NCBI GenBank assembly: GCA_003008705.1
Contig: PDUO01000002.1
Location: 80,898-144,897 of the forward strand
DNA: 64,000 nt
Direction of reading: 5' to 3'
Origin: Pezicula radicicola
Taxonomy: Eukaryota; Ascomycota; Leotiomycetes; Helotiales; Dermateaceae
Below are positions 46,852 through 59,082 of this stretch, piece after piece. A program made the position numbers and the translations under genes. The first letter of the stretch is position 1. Each line of letters begins with the position of its first letter. The notes under the pieces were generated by a model that did not search any database, was not told where the DNA came from, and saw nothing but the letters and a program-made list of their open reading frames with translations.

Positions 46852-48775
46852 ATGGAACAAGAAAACACATACGACTACATCATCCTCGGCGCCGGAATCT
46901 CAGGAACAGTCCTCTCCTCACGCCTCAAAACCCTCTCCCCGGATTCCAAGATCCTCCTAGTGGAAGCGGGAAAAGATAACGGATCAACACATCCCTTGGT
47001 ACCAACACCCTTAACGGCAGCATTACTCCGTACTACAGAATTAGATTGGAATTTTAGTACGGAGCCTCAGAAATATCTTGGTGGGAAGAGAGAGTATATT
47101 GGTGCGGGGAAAGCTGTCGGAGGTGGGAGTGTTACTAATTGGGGTTAGTGTTTTTTTCTCTCTCTTTTTTCCATTTTCTTCTTTTGTACAGTACTTCTTC
47201 ATTTTTGGGTAGGATCTAAGAGGATGATGTTTTTGCTGGTTTTGTTTTGGGCGAGATGTAGTAGAAGACGAGTATTTTCCGTGTGGTTTGGTTTTTTGAT
47301 GCTAAAGCTTTGGCTTTTGAAAGGCGTATGGAGTCGCGGCGATTCAAAAGACTATGATGACTGGGCAACCCTCTCCTCATCATCCAACTGGAGTTACGCA
47401 GGCCTCCTCCCCTACTTCCGGTCCACAGAATCCTACCACTCACCCCCAGATCGAGACCCTCAAAACCATGGTTACAATGGACCAATACCCACAGTATCAG
47501 TATCAACATCCGGTCGAAAATACGCCCTTCGAGAACCGTATCTAGAGGCATGGAAAGAAGTAGGCATACAACAACTTCCAGATTTGAATTCTGGATCTCC
47601 GTTAGGAATTTCTGAACAGGTTGAAGCTAGAAGGGAAGGACAGAGAGTTAGTGCTAGTATGGTTTATTCATTAGATGGGGTAGAACTATTAACTGGGAAA
47701 ATGGTAAAACGCGTTCTTTTCACTTCTTCTGGAGATAACGATAGGAAACGAGCCACGAGTGTAGAATTAGCAGACGGAGCGATATACCATTGTCGAAAAG
47801 AAATAATCCTCAGTGCCGGATCACTTCAAACGCCTAAGATCCTTCTTCTTTCAGGTATCGGTCCAAAACAAGAATTAGAACGACATGAAATTAAATTAGA
47901 AGTTGAGAATCAGGAAGTTGGAAAGAATCACTGGGATCATATTTCGCTTCGTCAGTATTGGAGACTTAGTGAGAGATACAGGGAACTTGGTGCTAGTTTG
48001 GGGAGTCCCGAATGGAAGGACCCGAGTTTTCAGATGGGGAATCCTATTGATTGGTTTGTTTCTCAAGATGCATCGAGGGAGGGATTAGAAGCTGCTTTGA
48101 AGATTGATAGGGAGAATGGTGTGGGAACTGGAGTAGGAGAAGAATCGCTGTTGAGGAAGGATAGATGTCATACTTGGACTGTGATGCAATATGTTGGATT
48201 TAGTCTGGCGAATCCGAAGATCGAAATGGATGGTAGTCATGTTCAGACTCTGGTTATGGGACTCTTGCCTACATCCAGAGGAACAATCACACTATCTTCA
48301 ACCAATCCAGAAGATGCCCCTGTTATCGATCCAAATTACTATTCTACGGAAGCAGACCGTTGTAGAATCCGAGAAGGAGTAAGAATGTTAACTAAGGTCT
48401 TGACTGAGACGAAAGCAGGGAAGGAAATGGTAGTTGGTCAGACGGTATCAGAAGGCTATAAACCCCTTACTTCGACATCTAGTGACTTAGAGATTGATAA
48501 TTTCATGGCAAACAGTTATCAGTACGTATAAACCCTATAAAACCTCATAAAACCCCGCAGACATCAATGCTAATTCTTTTCCCAGGAGCATTCACCACCA
48601 CGGAGGAACAGCATCGATGGGAAAGGTTGTGGATAGTGAGTTGCGAGTCATGGGCGTGGATGGACTTAGAGTTGTGGATGCAAGTGTGGTTCCTTCACCA
48701 CCAATATCTGCGCCGATACAAGCTTGTCTCTACGCCATGGCTGAGCAGGCGGCGGACATTATCTTGAAGAGCTGA
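46852..48775 (+). CDS. GMC-family FAD oxidoreductase
   Basis: Flavoenzyme of the glucose-methanol-choline oxidoreductase family, oxidising an alcohol group with FAD; relatives include choline, aryl-alcohol and glucose oxidases/dehydrogenases. Exons 46852-47143, 47324-48521 and 48586-48775 encode 559 residues in consistent phase. The Rossmann motif [17 protein letters not shown] is at the N-terminus, with [10 protein letters not shown] at the end of the first strand. [15 protein letters not shown] leads over intron 1 to [14 protein letters not shown], the FAD-binding signature. GMC signature 2 is [20 protein letters not shown]. The C-terminal catalytic region is [10 protein letters not shown], followed by [20 protein letters not shown] with no asparagine in the usual second catalytic place, as in several fungal subgroups. 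No signal peptide is present, so it is probably intracellular. Intron 1 is unusually long (180 nt). Confidence 0.92.
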
Positions 48776-48920
48776 TTCCCCTTTGTATACGGTGGTATTA
48801 TAGATTTAGAGATGATTCTTGTCAAGCCACTCTGCAAGCGCTGATGAAGAAATTATGTGTCTCTCATGACAAGAATGCTTAAGGGGTATTCAGAAATAAA
48901 AAAATTCCCAAATTACTTTC

Positions 48921-51900
48921 CTAAGAGGAAACGGTCGAGGTGAGACCAGGCAACTCTATTCTGTCAACCGAGTCTGTGGGAGTCGAAACTCCATCATCAG
49001 AATCCCAATTGTCGTCATCAGACCCCAAGACATCCGGGACTTCCTTCGTTGTACTTGCATTAGTCTCCACAATAACACGGAAAGTGCGACATTTCTGATC
49101 AGCCTCTTGAATGCCGTCAAACAAGACCTTCAACTCGTCCCTGTAGCTATCTGACAGGGTTTTAGACCGCCATACATAGAAAGCCTTGACGAGATATTTG
49201 AAAATGCGAAGACAAAGATCTATCAGCGACTCTTCGTACTCTTTCTTCAAAGTCATTCCTTGCCATTGATGGTAGATATTTTCCATCACAGCGTACCGAG
49301 CGACTAGTCCAGCAACTTCGGCGATTTGGCTGAGCGTAGATTCTTCTGTTGGTCGGGAGCCCAGGATTTTCTGGTGGCTTTAGTAAGAGGCCCAAAATTG
49401 AGAGCTTAGATTTACTTACAATCACAACAGCACATATGCTGTACCATCCTAGTGCTGCCGTGTTGTATCCTAGCGTGCCTTCAACTGTCTTCATGACTTT
49501 CATAATCTCGTCGACATTCAATAAACACTTCGCCAGTTCAGCGTGTTGAGGGACTGGAGAATTTCGCATAAGAATTTGTAGATTATTAATTTTCTCGGCC
49601 ATCTCCGTTGTCTTCGTCGCCCATTCGCCATCGTCGGTCAAGTCTTGCACAGGATATTCGAACTGCATGAATTTAAAGTATTTGTACTCAATGCAACGTG
49701 CCCTGCCGGGACCATTATCCAACTTGGCATATGCTTGCCACCAGAGTCTGGCGAGTTGAACATCGGAAGGGAAAGAAGGCTGAGCAATGAGAAACTGGTT
49801 AGCTTCTTTTGCTGATATTGGCTGTGTATCAGCGTCTGAGGAGGCCTCTCGGACTATTCTTTTCTCTACATTAGCATCTGGTGTATCCTCCTCATCGTCC
49901 GCCTCATCCTCATGAGACGATTCTTGATCCTCTATATCGCCATCGTTCGGATTTGCAAATTGAAAGCCGTTCAAGTCAAATCGTGCAGTATCAGATTGAG
50001 AAACATAAATTTCATCAGAGGGTGTGACACCAAGCCGGTCAAATCTCACTCTACTTACACCTAGCTGGTCATCTAAATTATCAGTCTAGCAAAAATATTA
50101 GCAATTTGTACAATTCTACAACTCGTATACCCTATAAGAAACTTGCCTTGTCTGAAATTCTGTCCAAAACCTGTGTCCCACTCATGTCTTCCTTAGTGCT
50201 TGTAATTGCCCCCACTAAAGCCTTCAGTCGTTCGCGATTAGCAGCGTTATAATAATCAGTAATAGGGAGATAGTCATCCATGTTTTCATCCTCACTGTCG
50301 GCCTCGAACTGGTATTTAGATCTCTGCTGGTATGAGAGATTTGACTCGCTGAGACCGACTCGGTGGTATGGGTTGAGTGAACCTTGAAATGGAGGTTGTT
50401 CATCTTCGTTTAGTTGCCGTGAAGGTTTTATTGGGAGCTCATTTTTGGGGATCTGAGTAGGAGCCGGCTGTGATTGCTGATAGTAGCTCGGTGTATATTT
50501 GATAAACGGCGAAGACTCCTCACGCACTTCAGGAGGAACTGGTGGAGATGATTCGAAAGAGGACTTCTGTGGCGCGTGAGACATATCCAAATGATTTGAT
50601 TCAAAACGCTTGAATGTGTATCCAATAAACGGCAAGCTCATCTCAGGAGCAGGTGGAGGGCACCAGTCCTCTGATGCCGCCTCAGAAGCAGTGCGAATAT
50701 CTGGTAACCCTTGTGCAGGCACTGGTTTAGTGATATTCAAGTCGGCCTCAGTAGGTATAGAAGATTCTTTGCTCAGCCTTCCACCATAAGATATTGAAGG
50801 AACAGCAGGTGGAGGTGTAGCCCTGTTCGCAGACTGGTCTTCATCCGAGTATTCATGATCTGAGGTATATCCTATCCATTTACTCTTCTTTTTCTTTGCT
50901 TTCTTTTTCTCTAACGTGGATAGCATTAGAAACCTCGATCGAGAATGAGAAGAACCAAGCCTTGCATTATGTTCGCTCCCTTCACCCTCGGTTCTCCTCG
51001 AACTAACTTTTGCATGATTGACACTCATCCTTTCTTTTAGCCTAATTAGTCGTGCCTCATCCTCAGCTCGCTCCTTCTCTAGTGCTTCTTGTTCCGCCTT
51101 CCTTCGAAGTTCTCTGGCCTTGCGCTTTCGCATTATCGCTCCAGGCCCCCTGGTGCTGGGTAAGCCCGTAGTGCCTGGTGCAGCTTGTAGTTTGGACTCG
51201 TCGTCGTCAGAAGGCAATGGACTCATCTCAGCTTCTGCTGCCGTGCGACTATTAGGATCGGCGACGTAAGGACGACGGTAAGCACGACGGCGGGAATAAT
51301 CTCCTTCAGCAATACCTTCAATCATCCTAGCCACATCAGAGAGCTTTTGATCTTCTTGAGTAGGATGCCATGACCGATGATCTCTACTTTCTTGTTGCGT
51401 TCCACCGATAAGCTCTTCAATGATAGGAGGATTTGTCACATCAGAATCACCATCACGGCAACCAAATTTTGCCACAGTATCGTGCTCATCTGGGAGTCCG
51501 TTGGCACTCATTGGGTCTTCTATCGAATAAAAGTCTTTCACCGAGGCCTCCCAACTTTGTACTAGCTCCTCCTCCTCCTCCTCCTCCCGACAAAACAATA
51601 GCTGAGCCGAGGCCGGGTATGCGATGTCTTGAAGTTCCTCTGCCGAAGGTGTTCGTGATAGGGATTTCCCTCTCCTGAGGTTGCTCTGAAACTCACCAGT
51701 CCAAGGATCAACATTCGCCTTTCCAGCATCCACCCGAACGTCCTCCTCCACCTTCACGCCCCCATCTCCATGTACCCCAGAAACCTTACTTAGTACCTCA
51801 GGCAGAGCTAATCTCTCCGCCCAAGCTGTAGCATCGCCCTCACTCGTACCAAAATGGGCCCTCGCCAACCCAGCCATCTCTACCCTCCACGCCTTTTCCC

Positions 51901-52755
51901 TCGGTTCACAAGCCCCAAACAAATCTACTTTCCCCTCATTATTTTCAGGCTCGTGTGGTAAAGAGGAGACCGCCGTTTTGAAAGTCTCCATTGTCATGAT
52001 GCTTCGAGTATCATCTTCGACTCCTCTACTTGCAACCTTTGTAGTCCCTGTAGAAACCGAGTTTGGAGTGACCGAGGAATTTTGCGAAAACGCCTTGATA
52101 TTGGTGACTGCAAAGCCTATCTCATCCGTCTTCAATCCCACATGAGCACTGGGCGGTGTATTCGCCTTCGCATTCTCCTCCTGCAATTTCTTCCACTCCA
52201 AATACTCCAAACTAGCATCACCTTCCGTCGTCCTCCTCTGAATCTTACTCTCACTCGAAATATTCAGCTGCGTAAGTTGCAAATCCAGCTGCAAAGTATT
52301 CAAAATCCCTAACAGCGTAATCTTCATATCCCTCAACTTCGTCATGAGATCCCGGATCCTTTTCTCCTTGTATAGCCATTTGAACCTAGCCTTCATCCCA
52401 TCTTTCCCGAGCTTGCGGACTAGTTTCGCGATCTTGTCGTGAATTAGACTGCATTCTCGAATGATGCGCTCGACGAGGATGTAGATATCGAGATTATATG
52501 CGCCTTTGTTGAGTTCGAGGAGACGTTGGAGCTGCACGAGCGATTGGGAGAAGAGGGAGAGGTCGTGGGCAAGAGAACGGATGCTTGCAAACGCGTCAGT
52601 TACGATGCAAATTTTAGAGGGATTCAAGCAACGTACTCTTCTGAAGCATTGGTTATAGCATCGCCCAGCTCATACAACGTTTTCGAGAGCGTATATGCTG
52701 TCCCAGCAAGCTGAGCAATGCTTGCAACTGTCCCAATGACCTCCAGTCCACTCAT
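48921..52755 (-). CDS. Large protein with fungal STAND N-terminal domain, no NACHT seen
   Basis: Exons 52637-52755, 50147-52583, 49420-50085 and 48921-49370 join in phase into 1223 residues. Residues 1 to about 160 (MSGLEVIGTVASIAQLAGTA, then TLYELGDAITNASEDIRSLA and LSLFSQSLVQLQRLLELNKG) match the N-terminal domain found on fungal NLR-like STAND proteins involved in non-self recognition. A long disordered centre rich in Ser, Glu and Pro follows, with a charged coiled-coil segment (REARELRRKAEQEALEKERA-like) and poly-Lys. The C-terminal region contains AEVAGLVARYAVMENIYHQW and EESLIDLCLRIFKYLVKAFY, a second helical module of the sort found before NACHT domains. No Walker A (GxxxxGKT) is present anywhere. 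Intron 2 has a GC donor (AAG|GCAAGT); if that splice is wrong the gene splits into two at about 50100. Confidence 0.7.
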
Positions 52756-53207
52756 GATGCTAGCTCATTAGAAATCTTCCTAGATTCCAGAGACCTATAT
52801 TTCCGTCAGTATTTTAGTAGTGACTTCGTGAACTCTTATGAGAGTTTCATTTTGCTGGAACATCGTCGCAAGACTTAGGCCCATTGTAGGAGGCTGAGAG
52901 GCTGGATTACTGCGGCGCGTAGTGTAGTGAGACTGATGGTGGAACGCGGCAGAATGTCAGCTTGAGAAGCGGTGTGCCCGACAAAGTAGGTGGTCGTCAA
53001 GGTCCAATCCAATCGTCTCTTGATTTGGGTAACGCATCTGCACCTATTGGCCAGAAAAAAGATAGCAAAGCAAGATAATGCAAGACAAAGTGCAGTCAGG
53101 CAACTGCCATCGTTCCAAATGCATTATGATCTAGAATACAGCTCCCATGAAGGGAAGCACGCAAGCTCTAGCTGGTAATCTCATGATGTATCCCATTTCC
53201 GTCCAGC

Positions 53208-54760
53208 TTACAAGTACAATCCTTCCGGCTCGCCCTCACTCTTTGTCTTTAGAACCCGCTCCCTTGCCGCTCTGAAATCAGCCATCTGCACCCGCATTCT
53301 TCTCTCACGAAGAGCCATCAGACCGGCTTCCGAGCAGATTGCCTTGATATCGGCACCTGAAAGATCGTCCTTTTGAGTGATAAACTCCTCAAGCTCAACA
53401 TCCTCATTCAAAGACATCTTGGAAGTATGCAGAGTGAAGATCTTGCGCTTGGTATGTTGATCGGGGTTCTCGAAGAGGATCTTTCGGTCGATACGTCCAG
53501 GTCGAATTAAAGCAGGGTCTAGTGTATCGATCTTGTTTGTAGCCATAATGACTTTAACATCTCCACGATCATCGAAACCATCCAGCTGGTTCAGGAGTTC
53601 CAACATGGTTCTCTGAATTTCTCTCTCTCCTCCAGACGTAGACTCGTATCGTTTTGTACCAATGGCGTCAATCTCGTCAATGAAGACAATAGAAGGTGCA
53701 TTCTCAGCAGCAACCTGCAAATAATTAGCATACAATACAGCATGAGCAAAAATAAGTACGTACCTGGAAAAGCTGTCTGACAAGACGTGGACCATCACCC
53801 AAGTACTTCTGAATCAACTCACTACCCACGATACGCAGGAACGTTGCACTTGTCTGATTCGCAACAGCCTTTGCAAGTAGCGTCTTTCCTGTACCTGGAG
53901 CACCATAAAGAATAACACCCTTCGGGGGCTTGATACCCATTTCCTCATAGAGTTCGGGATGCAGGAGAGGTAACTCCACAGACTCTCGAACTTCCTGAAT
54001 CTGAGTCTCCAAACCACCAATATCTGCGTATGATTCGGTTGGCGCCTTGTCCAGTTTCATCACTGTGACTAATGGATCGGCATCGTCCGTCAAAACACCC
54101 ACGATCGATACTGACTTATGATGCAGCAGTACGCTCGCACCGGGCTCCAAAAGGTCCTTATCGACGAAAGACATGATAGAAACGTAGTACTCTGGGCCAG
54201 TTGTACTTGAGACAATCGCGTGGTCATCATCAATCATCTCTTCCAAAGTACCAACACCCATCGGACTCCCTCTCATATCATCAACTCGTCCCCGCTCATC
54301 AGCATTTCTGTCCATAGAATCGGAGTCACCTCCAGCTGTCGCAGGAAGCCCACCCTCCTTTGCAGCCTTTGCCTTCCGTAGACGTTCTTGATTCTCGACG
54401 TATTCTTCCTCCAGGAGCAGGTGATCGTGAATTCGTTGCATTCGTAAGTATCTCAGCTTGCATCGAGAGGTAGGGTAGACTGCGGGAAGTTTTGCTGCGG
54501 CATTGGGACCAGCGGCCTTACGCTTCTTACGCCCAATGCGGGTTGTTGGTCGTGGCGGAGGCTCGTACTTGGGCTTATCCTTCTGTTGACCAGGAGATTA
54601 GCATCCGCAAAGAGCTGGGTTGACAGAAGCATCTATACCTTCTTGTCTTTCTCATCTTTGTTGTCTCCGCCTTGACCTGCGCCTCCAAGGCCCGACTGTT
54701 GATTTCCCTGGATGCAGAGTCAGTATTGAACGGAGCTGCGCATCAACATCTTGCTTACCA
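53208..54760 (-). CDS. RPT2: 26S proteasome regulatory ATPase subunit 4 (Rpt2)
   Basis: AAA+ ATPase of the 19S base; Rpt2 opens the gate of the 20S core. Exons are 54758-54760 (only the ATG), 54639-54707, 53764-54582 and 53208-53714, giving 465 residues. The second exon begins GNQQSGLGG, so the protein starts MGNQQSG, the N-myristoylation site conserved in Rpt2. The OB domain and linker come next. Walker A GAPGTGKT is at about 251-258, the Walker B is FIDEID near 308, and SRH text reads [15 protein letters not shown] with the arginine fingers. The protein ends EGLYL, a hydrophobic-Tyr-X motif that inserts into the 20S ring. Phases match throughout. It is divergent from a ubiquitin-conjugating enzyme gene, 940 bp away. 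Confidence 0.97.
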
Positions 54761-55700
54761 TCTTGCCGTCAGAGCAATATGCACTCTCCTACAGGTATTA
54801 CGAGAGTAATCTGAAGTGTACAGCCGATCAAGACTGTGGGATGGATGGTGGGAGTTGTTGTGATGGTGGTCAAGTTGTGGTTGTTTGTAATGGGCATCAG
54901 CTTCCTTGAGCTTCGGAAGGCGACAGCGCGATGCGTAGGTATGCCTTAGCGCGAAGGCACAGACCAATTTTGGACCAGGCACGTGACACGACACTGAAAA
55001 TGTCAGACTGCAAAAGCAGCACTCTCAATTGACGAAAAGCAGCAAGAGAGAGAGAGAAGAAAGACTCGAATCACTGGCTTGATTTCAGTCACTGAAAATA
55101 GAATGATATTTGCAAAACACTATTTTAACAACAGATTACCTACCTTCCTTTTCAAGTGATTCCAAAGACAAGTGAGCCGTAATGTGACGCAGGCTTATTT
55201 TATTGTCTGGCGCTATGTATTGTCATGGAGCTAGGTACAGCTGGCGATTGGACCAGGAACCATTCAATTACTGGGAAGGCTGCCCAACTGGGTGGTGAAC
55301 TTCGAGGCTCCTCCATACGTCAACAAAGCACAACTTTCTACTGGAACACGTACAACCTTCCACAACTTCTACCGCCCAGTGTCCCAAGATAATAGTCAGG
55401 CAAAGGGCCCCATATCCTTCTGTCTATCTATCTATCTATCGACTTGCGCCGCAGATATCGATTCAGCCTACAGTACACTGCACGCACGCCTTGACCCCAC
55501 CATCAACTCAGGACAACATAGCACAAGAAAGCCTCACCACCACCAGCCGCACCATTTGTGCCTGCCCACGCTCCATCTACACATCAACCTCATAGCATCC
55601 ACTGTAATACGTCCCCATTCACTCTCTGCGCTTTGACAATCATCATCAGCGCATCGCTATCGCCATTCAAAGTCTGTTCCCGCCGAGTCCCAACCCCACC
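54761..55700. promoter_or_regulatory. Divergent promoter of RPT2 and UBC1
   Basis: This 940-bp region separates two start codons of the ubiquitin-proteasome system facing away from each other. It includes a TCTATC-type microsatellite (near 55423-55440), CT-rich leader sequence on the UBC1 side and a CACGTGAC motif near 54980. No copy of the yeast proteasome element GGTGGCAAA was seen. Confidence 0.5.
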
Positions 55701-56535
55701 ATGGCCTCGAATCGTCTTCGTCGTATAGCGAAGGAGCTCAGAGATATACAGGAAGACAAGGATTCTAAAATTGCGGTCAAAACCAAGTATGGGGATGATC
55801 TAACGCATTTGGTTGGTTCGTTTCCTGGACCTCCAGACACTCCATACGAGGGTGGGACATACCAGGTAGACATCAAGATACCAAATGAGTATCCCTTCAA
55901 ACCACCAGTCATGTTCTTCATCACCAAGCTTTGGCATCCAAATGTCAGCTCGCAGACCGTACGTATTCCACCTTCCAACCGCTGCACAATTCAACTAATT
56001 CTTTTAGGGTGCTATCTGCCTCGATACTCTCGGTGCTGCTTGGTCCCCGGTCCTCACCATCCGATCTGCCCTCATTTCCCTCCAATCGCTGCTCAGCACG
56101 CCCGAGCCAAAGGATCCTCAGGACGCAGAAGTAGCCAGTATGCTCATGAAGAACCCCGACGAGTTCAACCGCATCGCCAGAGAATGGGCCATCCAACATG
56201 CGGGGGCACCACAATTCACATCCTGGACTCCAAAAGTCTCTTCAAATGCTAACAAAACACAAATCAAAAAGTCTCGAGAGGAGGAGCTGAGGGAGCAAGC
56301 TGCACGGTGAGTGGTTCTGCCAAGTATCATATATGTAGCATTCTTCTAACACTGTTGCAGATACCAAGGGTACAACAAAGACCTTATCGACCGCTTTGTA
56401 AATATGGGCTTCGACATCGACCGAGTCGTAGATGCGTTCAACTATGTACAAATTGACCACAATGGGGGGCAAGACTACGAACTTGAAGAAGCATACATGG
56501 GGGATATCACAGCAAGACTGTTAGGAGAGCCATGA
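55701..56535 (+). CDS. UBC1: Ubiquitin-conjugating enzyme E2 with UBA domain (Ubc1/UBE2K type)
   Basis: Accepts ubiquitin from E1 and builds chains, chiefly K48-linked, for proteasomal degradation. Exons 55701-55958, 56008-56306 and 56361-56535 give 243 residues. The UBC fold opens MASNRLRRIAKELRDIQED, with PPDTPYEGGTYQVDI and the HPN triad in LWHPNVSSQT; the active-site cysteine is Cys90 in TGAICLDTLG, directly after intron 1. WSPVLTIRSALISLQSLLST and PDAEVA-like DPQDAEVASML follow. The C-terminal third ends in a UBA module: KDLIDRFVNMGFDIDRVVDA and ARLLG. The fused UBA separates Ubc1/UBE2K from other E2s. The length fits the fungal family. It faces the RPT2 gene across a shared promoter region. 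Confidence 0.96.
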
Positions 56536-58410
56536 CGAGGATATGTGATAATGAGGTGAATTTATTTTGGGGAAATGCATGAAAATGGAGTCGCTCGGAA
56601 GGGGTTTACTTTTGCTTTGCTTTGCGGATGGTGTAACTGATGGGCGGCGGCATAGGAATAGGTATAGGCATGGGAGTCAGGGTCATGCTAAATTTGCTAA
56701 GCGTTGAGCGATCTTGGCTTTTTTGGCTGGGTAGCGTATTCTATGCATGGCATTTACCTACATTTTCATACTAGGAAAAAGTGCTTAGTTTTACTAAATC
56801 TCTTATATCTCTCCGAAGCCTGTCCAGTCAGCGCTGCAGATGTGCCAGTCACCCCTAAAGTCCCTGCCAAACTCCCAGTAATACCTTTTCCCGCGTCCAT
56901 TTTCTCCAAGTTCACATCTACCTTTCTGAAGTCAGCTATTCCACCCGTTCACTGCCTACACCCCTTTCAAATCATCTAAACTCGTTAGAGAAAGTCTCCC
57001 TTTTCCCTCGTCTCTTCAACAACCACCGATTTCATTTCCAGTTACTGAAAAAGAGTTGTATCCCAGGCAAGAGAAATTTCCTTTTCGACATTTGTACGTC
57101 AGGAACACTCTCTTCCACCAAAAATCTGTGTAGTATCATCTCAGTTCAGTCTCAACTGTCTACAGTCTTGCTATCTCTTTTAAAACCACTTATCAATCCA
57201 GGATGATTTTGACTTGAAGTATACGACCCATCCATAGGATTCTTCCTCTGGAAATCAGAATTAGTTACGCCTAGCTCAATGTTAAATATTATAATCGATA
57301 TGTTTATTTGGTTATTGGTTTTAGAAGGGAATGAGATTGGGATTGTGTAGACGAGTTTATGGATCCCTTACTAAATTGTATTGAAGTTATTAAGATAATT
57401 GCTTAGGTTAAATAAGTAGCTGAAATTATCTGTAAATCTACCTCAATTCACTCACTCACTCGTTCTGGAACAGATTCATACGTTGTTTAAGTAATCATTA
57501 ACAATACGAGGCCCGTACCCGTCTTTGTAGTTTAGACGAGTTACCAAGTTCCCTCTCATCAAACCCTCCCCTTAGCCCAACTCTCAAAGAAATACCTCGC
57601 AATCTCATTCATCCCAAACACGAAATTCCTAAAACCTCTTTCAGAATGCGCAGTATCAATATCAATGATGGTCTCGCATTCTGCATTCCGAGAAATTTCA
57701 AAGTTGTTTCTCGAGTTAACAACCATGCCTCGTATAGAGTCTCAACTTTCCATTATGTTCAACACCATCCTTGGGAGATTCTTCGTCGTATAGCAAGTCG
57801 AGTCATCGTATCGGCCCATGTTTGAGAAGGATCAGGTTCATTGTCGGGTACTCGACCTTTACAATCTATGAGTACTATATCTTCTTCTAGTGTCTATAGT
57901 TGAGAGCAGCGAGGTAGCATTTTGGGAGGACTGATACTCTATTGTTTTGCTAAGCGAGGTTTAGTTTGGAATGTGTTCGGTTCTTATATATTATGTTACT
58001 ACACTTGCATTGAAGATTTTTGGTCCTTGTGACAGTGGCTTTTGCTACTTTTTGTAGTGAAATCCATCAATATAGAGAATTTAGCCCTTGTTCTAATGAG
58101 TCTCAGGGTGTTCAAAGTGAGATGTATCATCCGCATTCATTTATAATACCAATTCATTTTTGCTCAGTGGCTCAGAATCATAATGTTTAATTTTTGTGTG
58201 TATATTCTGTAGATAGCTTTAGCACTTGAGTAACTGAGTCAAGTTCGCTGACTCTTAGGTAATCTACTTGACTTGATTATTCGGCTAGACAAACAAAAGC
58301 GAAGGGTAGAGACAAATTATAATTCTTTTCAATTCCTACAGCCACAATTCGGGTGAACGGCCGTCTCTAACAACTTCTTTTCCCATCTCCGACCCACACA
58401 GCTAGCCAGG
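56536..58410. other. Intergenic region with one possible coding remnant
   Basis: No intact gene was found. A minus-strand open frame at 57559-57726 is protein-like (listed separately). The remainder is AT-rich or low complexity with no joinable frames. Confidence 0.4.
57559..57726 (-). pseudogene. Possible 3' remnant of a protein-coding gene
   Basis: A 55-codon frame opening MVVNSRNNFEI and including IDIDTAHSERGFRNFVFGM and NEIARYFFESWAKG before a stop. It reads as an amphipathic, natural protein end, but no upstream exon joins it and I do not know the family. It may be the tail of a decayed gene. Confidence 0.25.
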
Positions 58411-59082
58411 TCAGTGGGCATTCTCAAGATATTGTGTCGGAGTCCTGTCGCGGAAGTCGCGTAACATGTCATGCCAATAGTGTTCGCTCAAAAGCTACAC
58501 AGATTCAGTACTAAGATGTGCCAGTAAAATGATAGACTAACCTGGTCAGAAGTCCTCTTACAAAAATCTACTGTATAATCTGATCTATCCCGGAGGTCAA
58601 GTTTTTCTTGCTCGCATATGATAGACCAATACTGGGCTATTTCCTCCCAAACCTCAACATCCGCGTTTGATCCTCTAAGATCTACGTTTATTCTACGGTC
58701 CCCGGCCATTATTCTCATGAGCAGGTAACATTCTTTGTGCTTCACTCGCCGGAGCTGTTCTCTCGACGCCGGGATAGCATTTGCTAGCCATAGGCCGCCA
58801 ATCTAGAAGAATTAGCCAGTCAGAAACGGTTCCTCTTTGGCAAAATGGAACTGAGATTTGACATACATATTGGACTCTGGCTTCGATGGACGTGAATGTG
58901 TAATTTCTTATTGGAATCCTTAATGGGACCAGCTGCAGTTTTTGTCGAAGTTGAAGAAGTCCGGGTATATTTCTAGACACCTCCGTATATAATTGCGTAC
59001 GCGAGACACCTGCATTCCAATCATGCACTCGAGTCCAGCAATCTATTAGAGCCATATTCTCATGCTCTGTCCATGTGGCCAT
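58411..59082 (-). CDS. Hypothetical protein with SANT/Myb-like N-terminus
   Basis: Three exons (58867-59082, 58542-58802, 58411-58494) splice in phase to 186 residues. The N-terminus WTEHENMALIDCWTRVHDW resembles the first helix of Myb/SANT-like DNA-binding domains, with tryptophans at suitable spacing. Then come LLQLRQKLQLVPLRIPIRN, YIGGLWLANAIPASREQL, KHKECYLLMRIMAGDRRINV and NADVEVWEEIAQYWSIICEQ; the last exon ends TPTQYLENAH. No family beyond the Myb-like hint is recognised. The consistent splicing and full-length open frame argue for a genuine gene. A related N-terminal pattern appears in the small frame at 60343. Confidence 0.5.

Noticed and set aside
50132..52627. 831-codon frame as a stand-alone gene
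   Set aside because: An upstream exon clearly supplies the start of the STAND N-terminal domain, and the 3' end continues in phase through a GC-AG intron; kept as one gene with that caveat.
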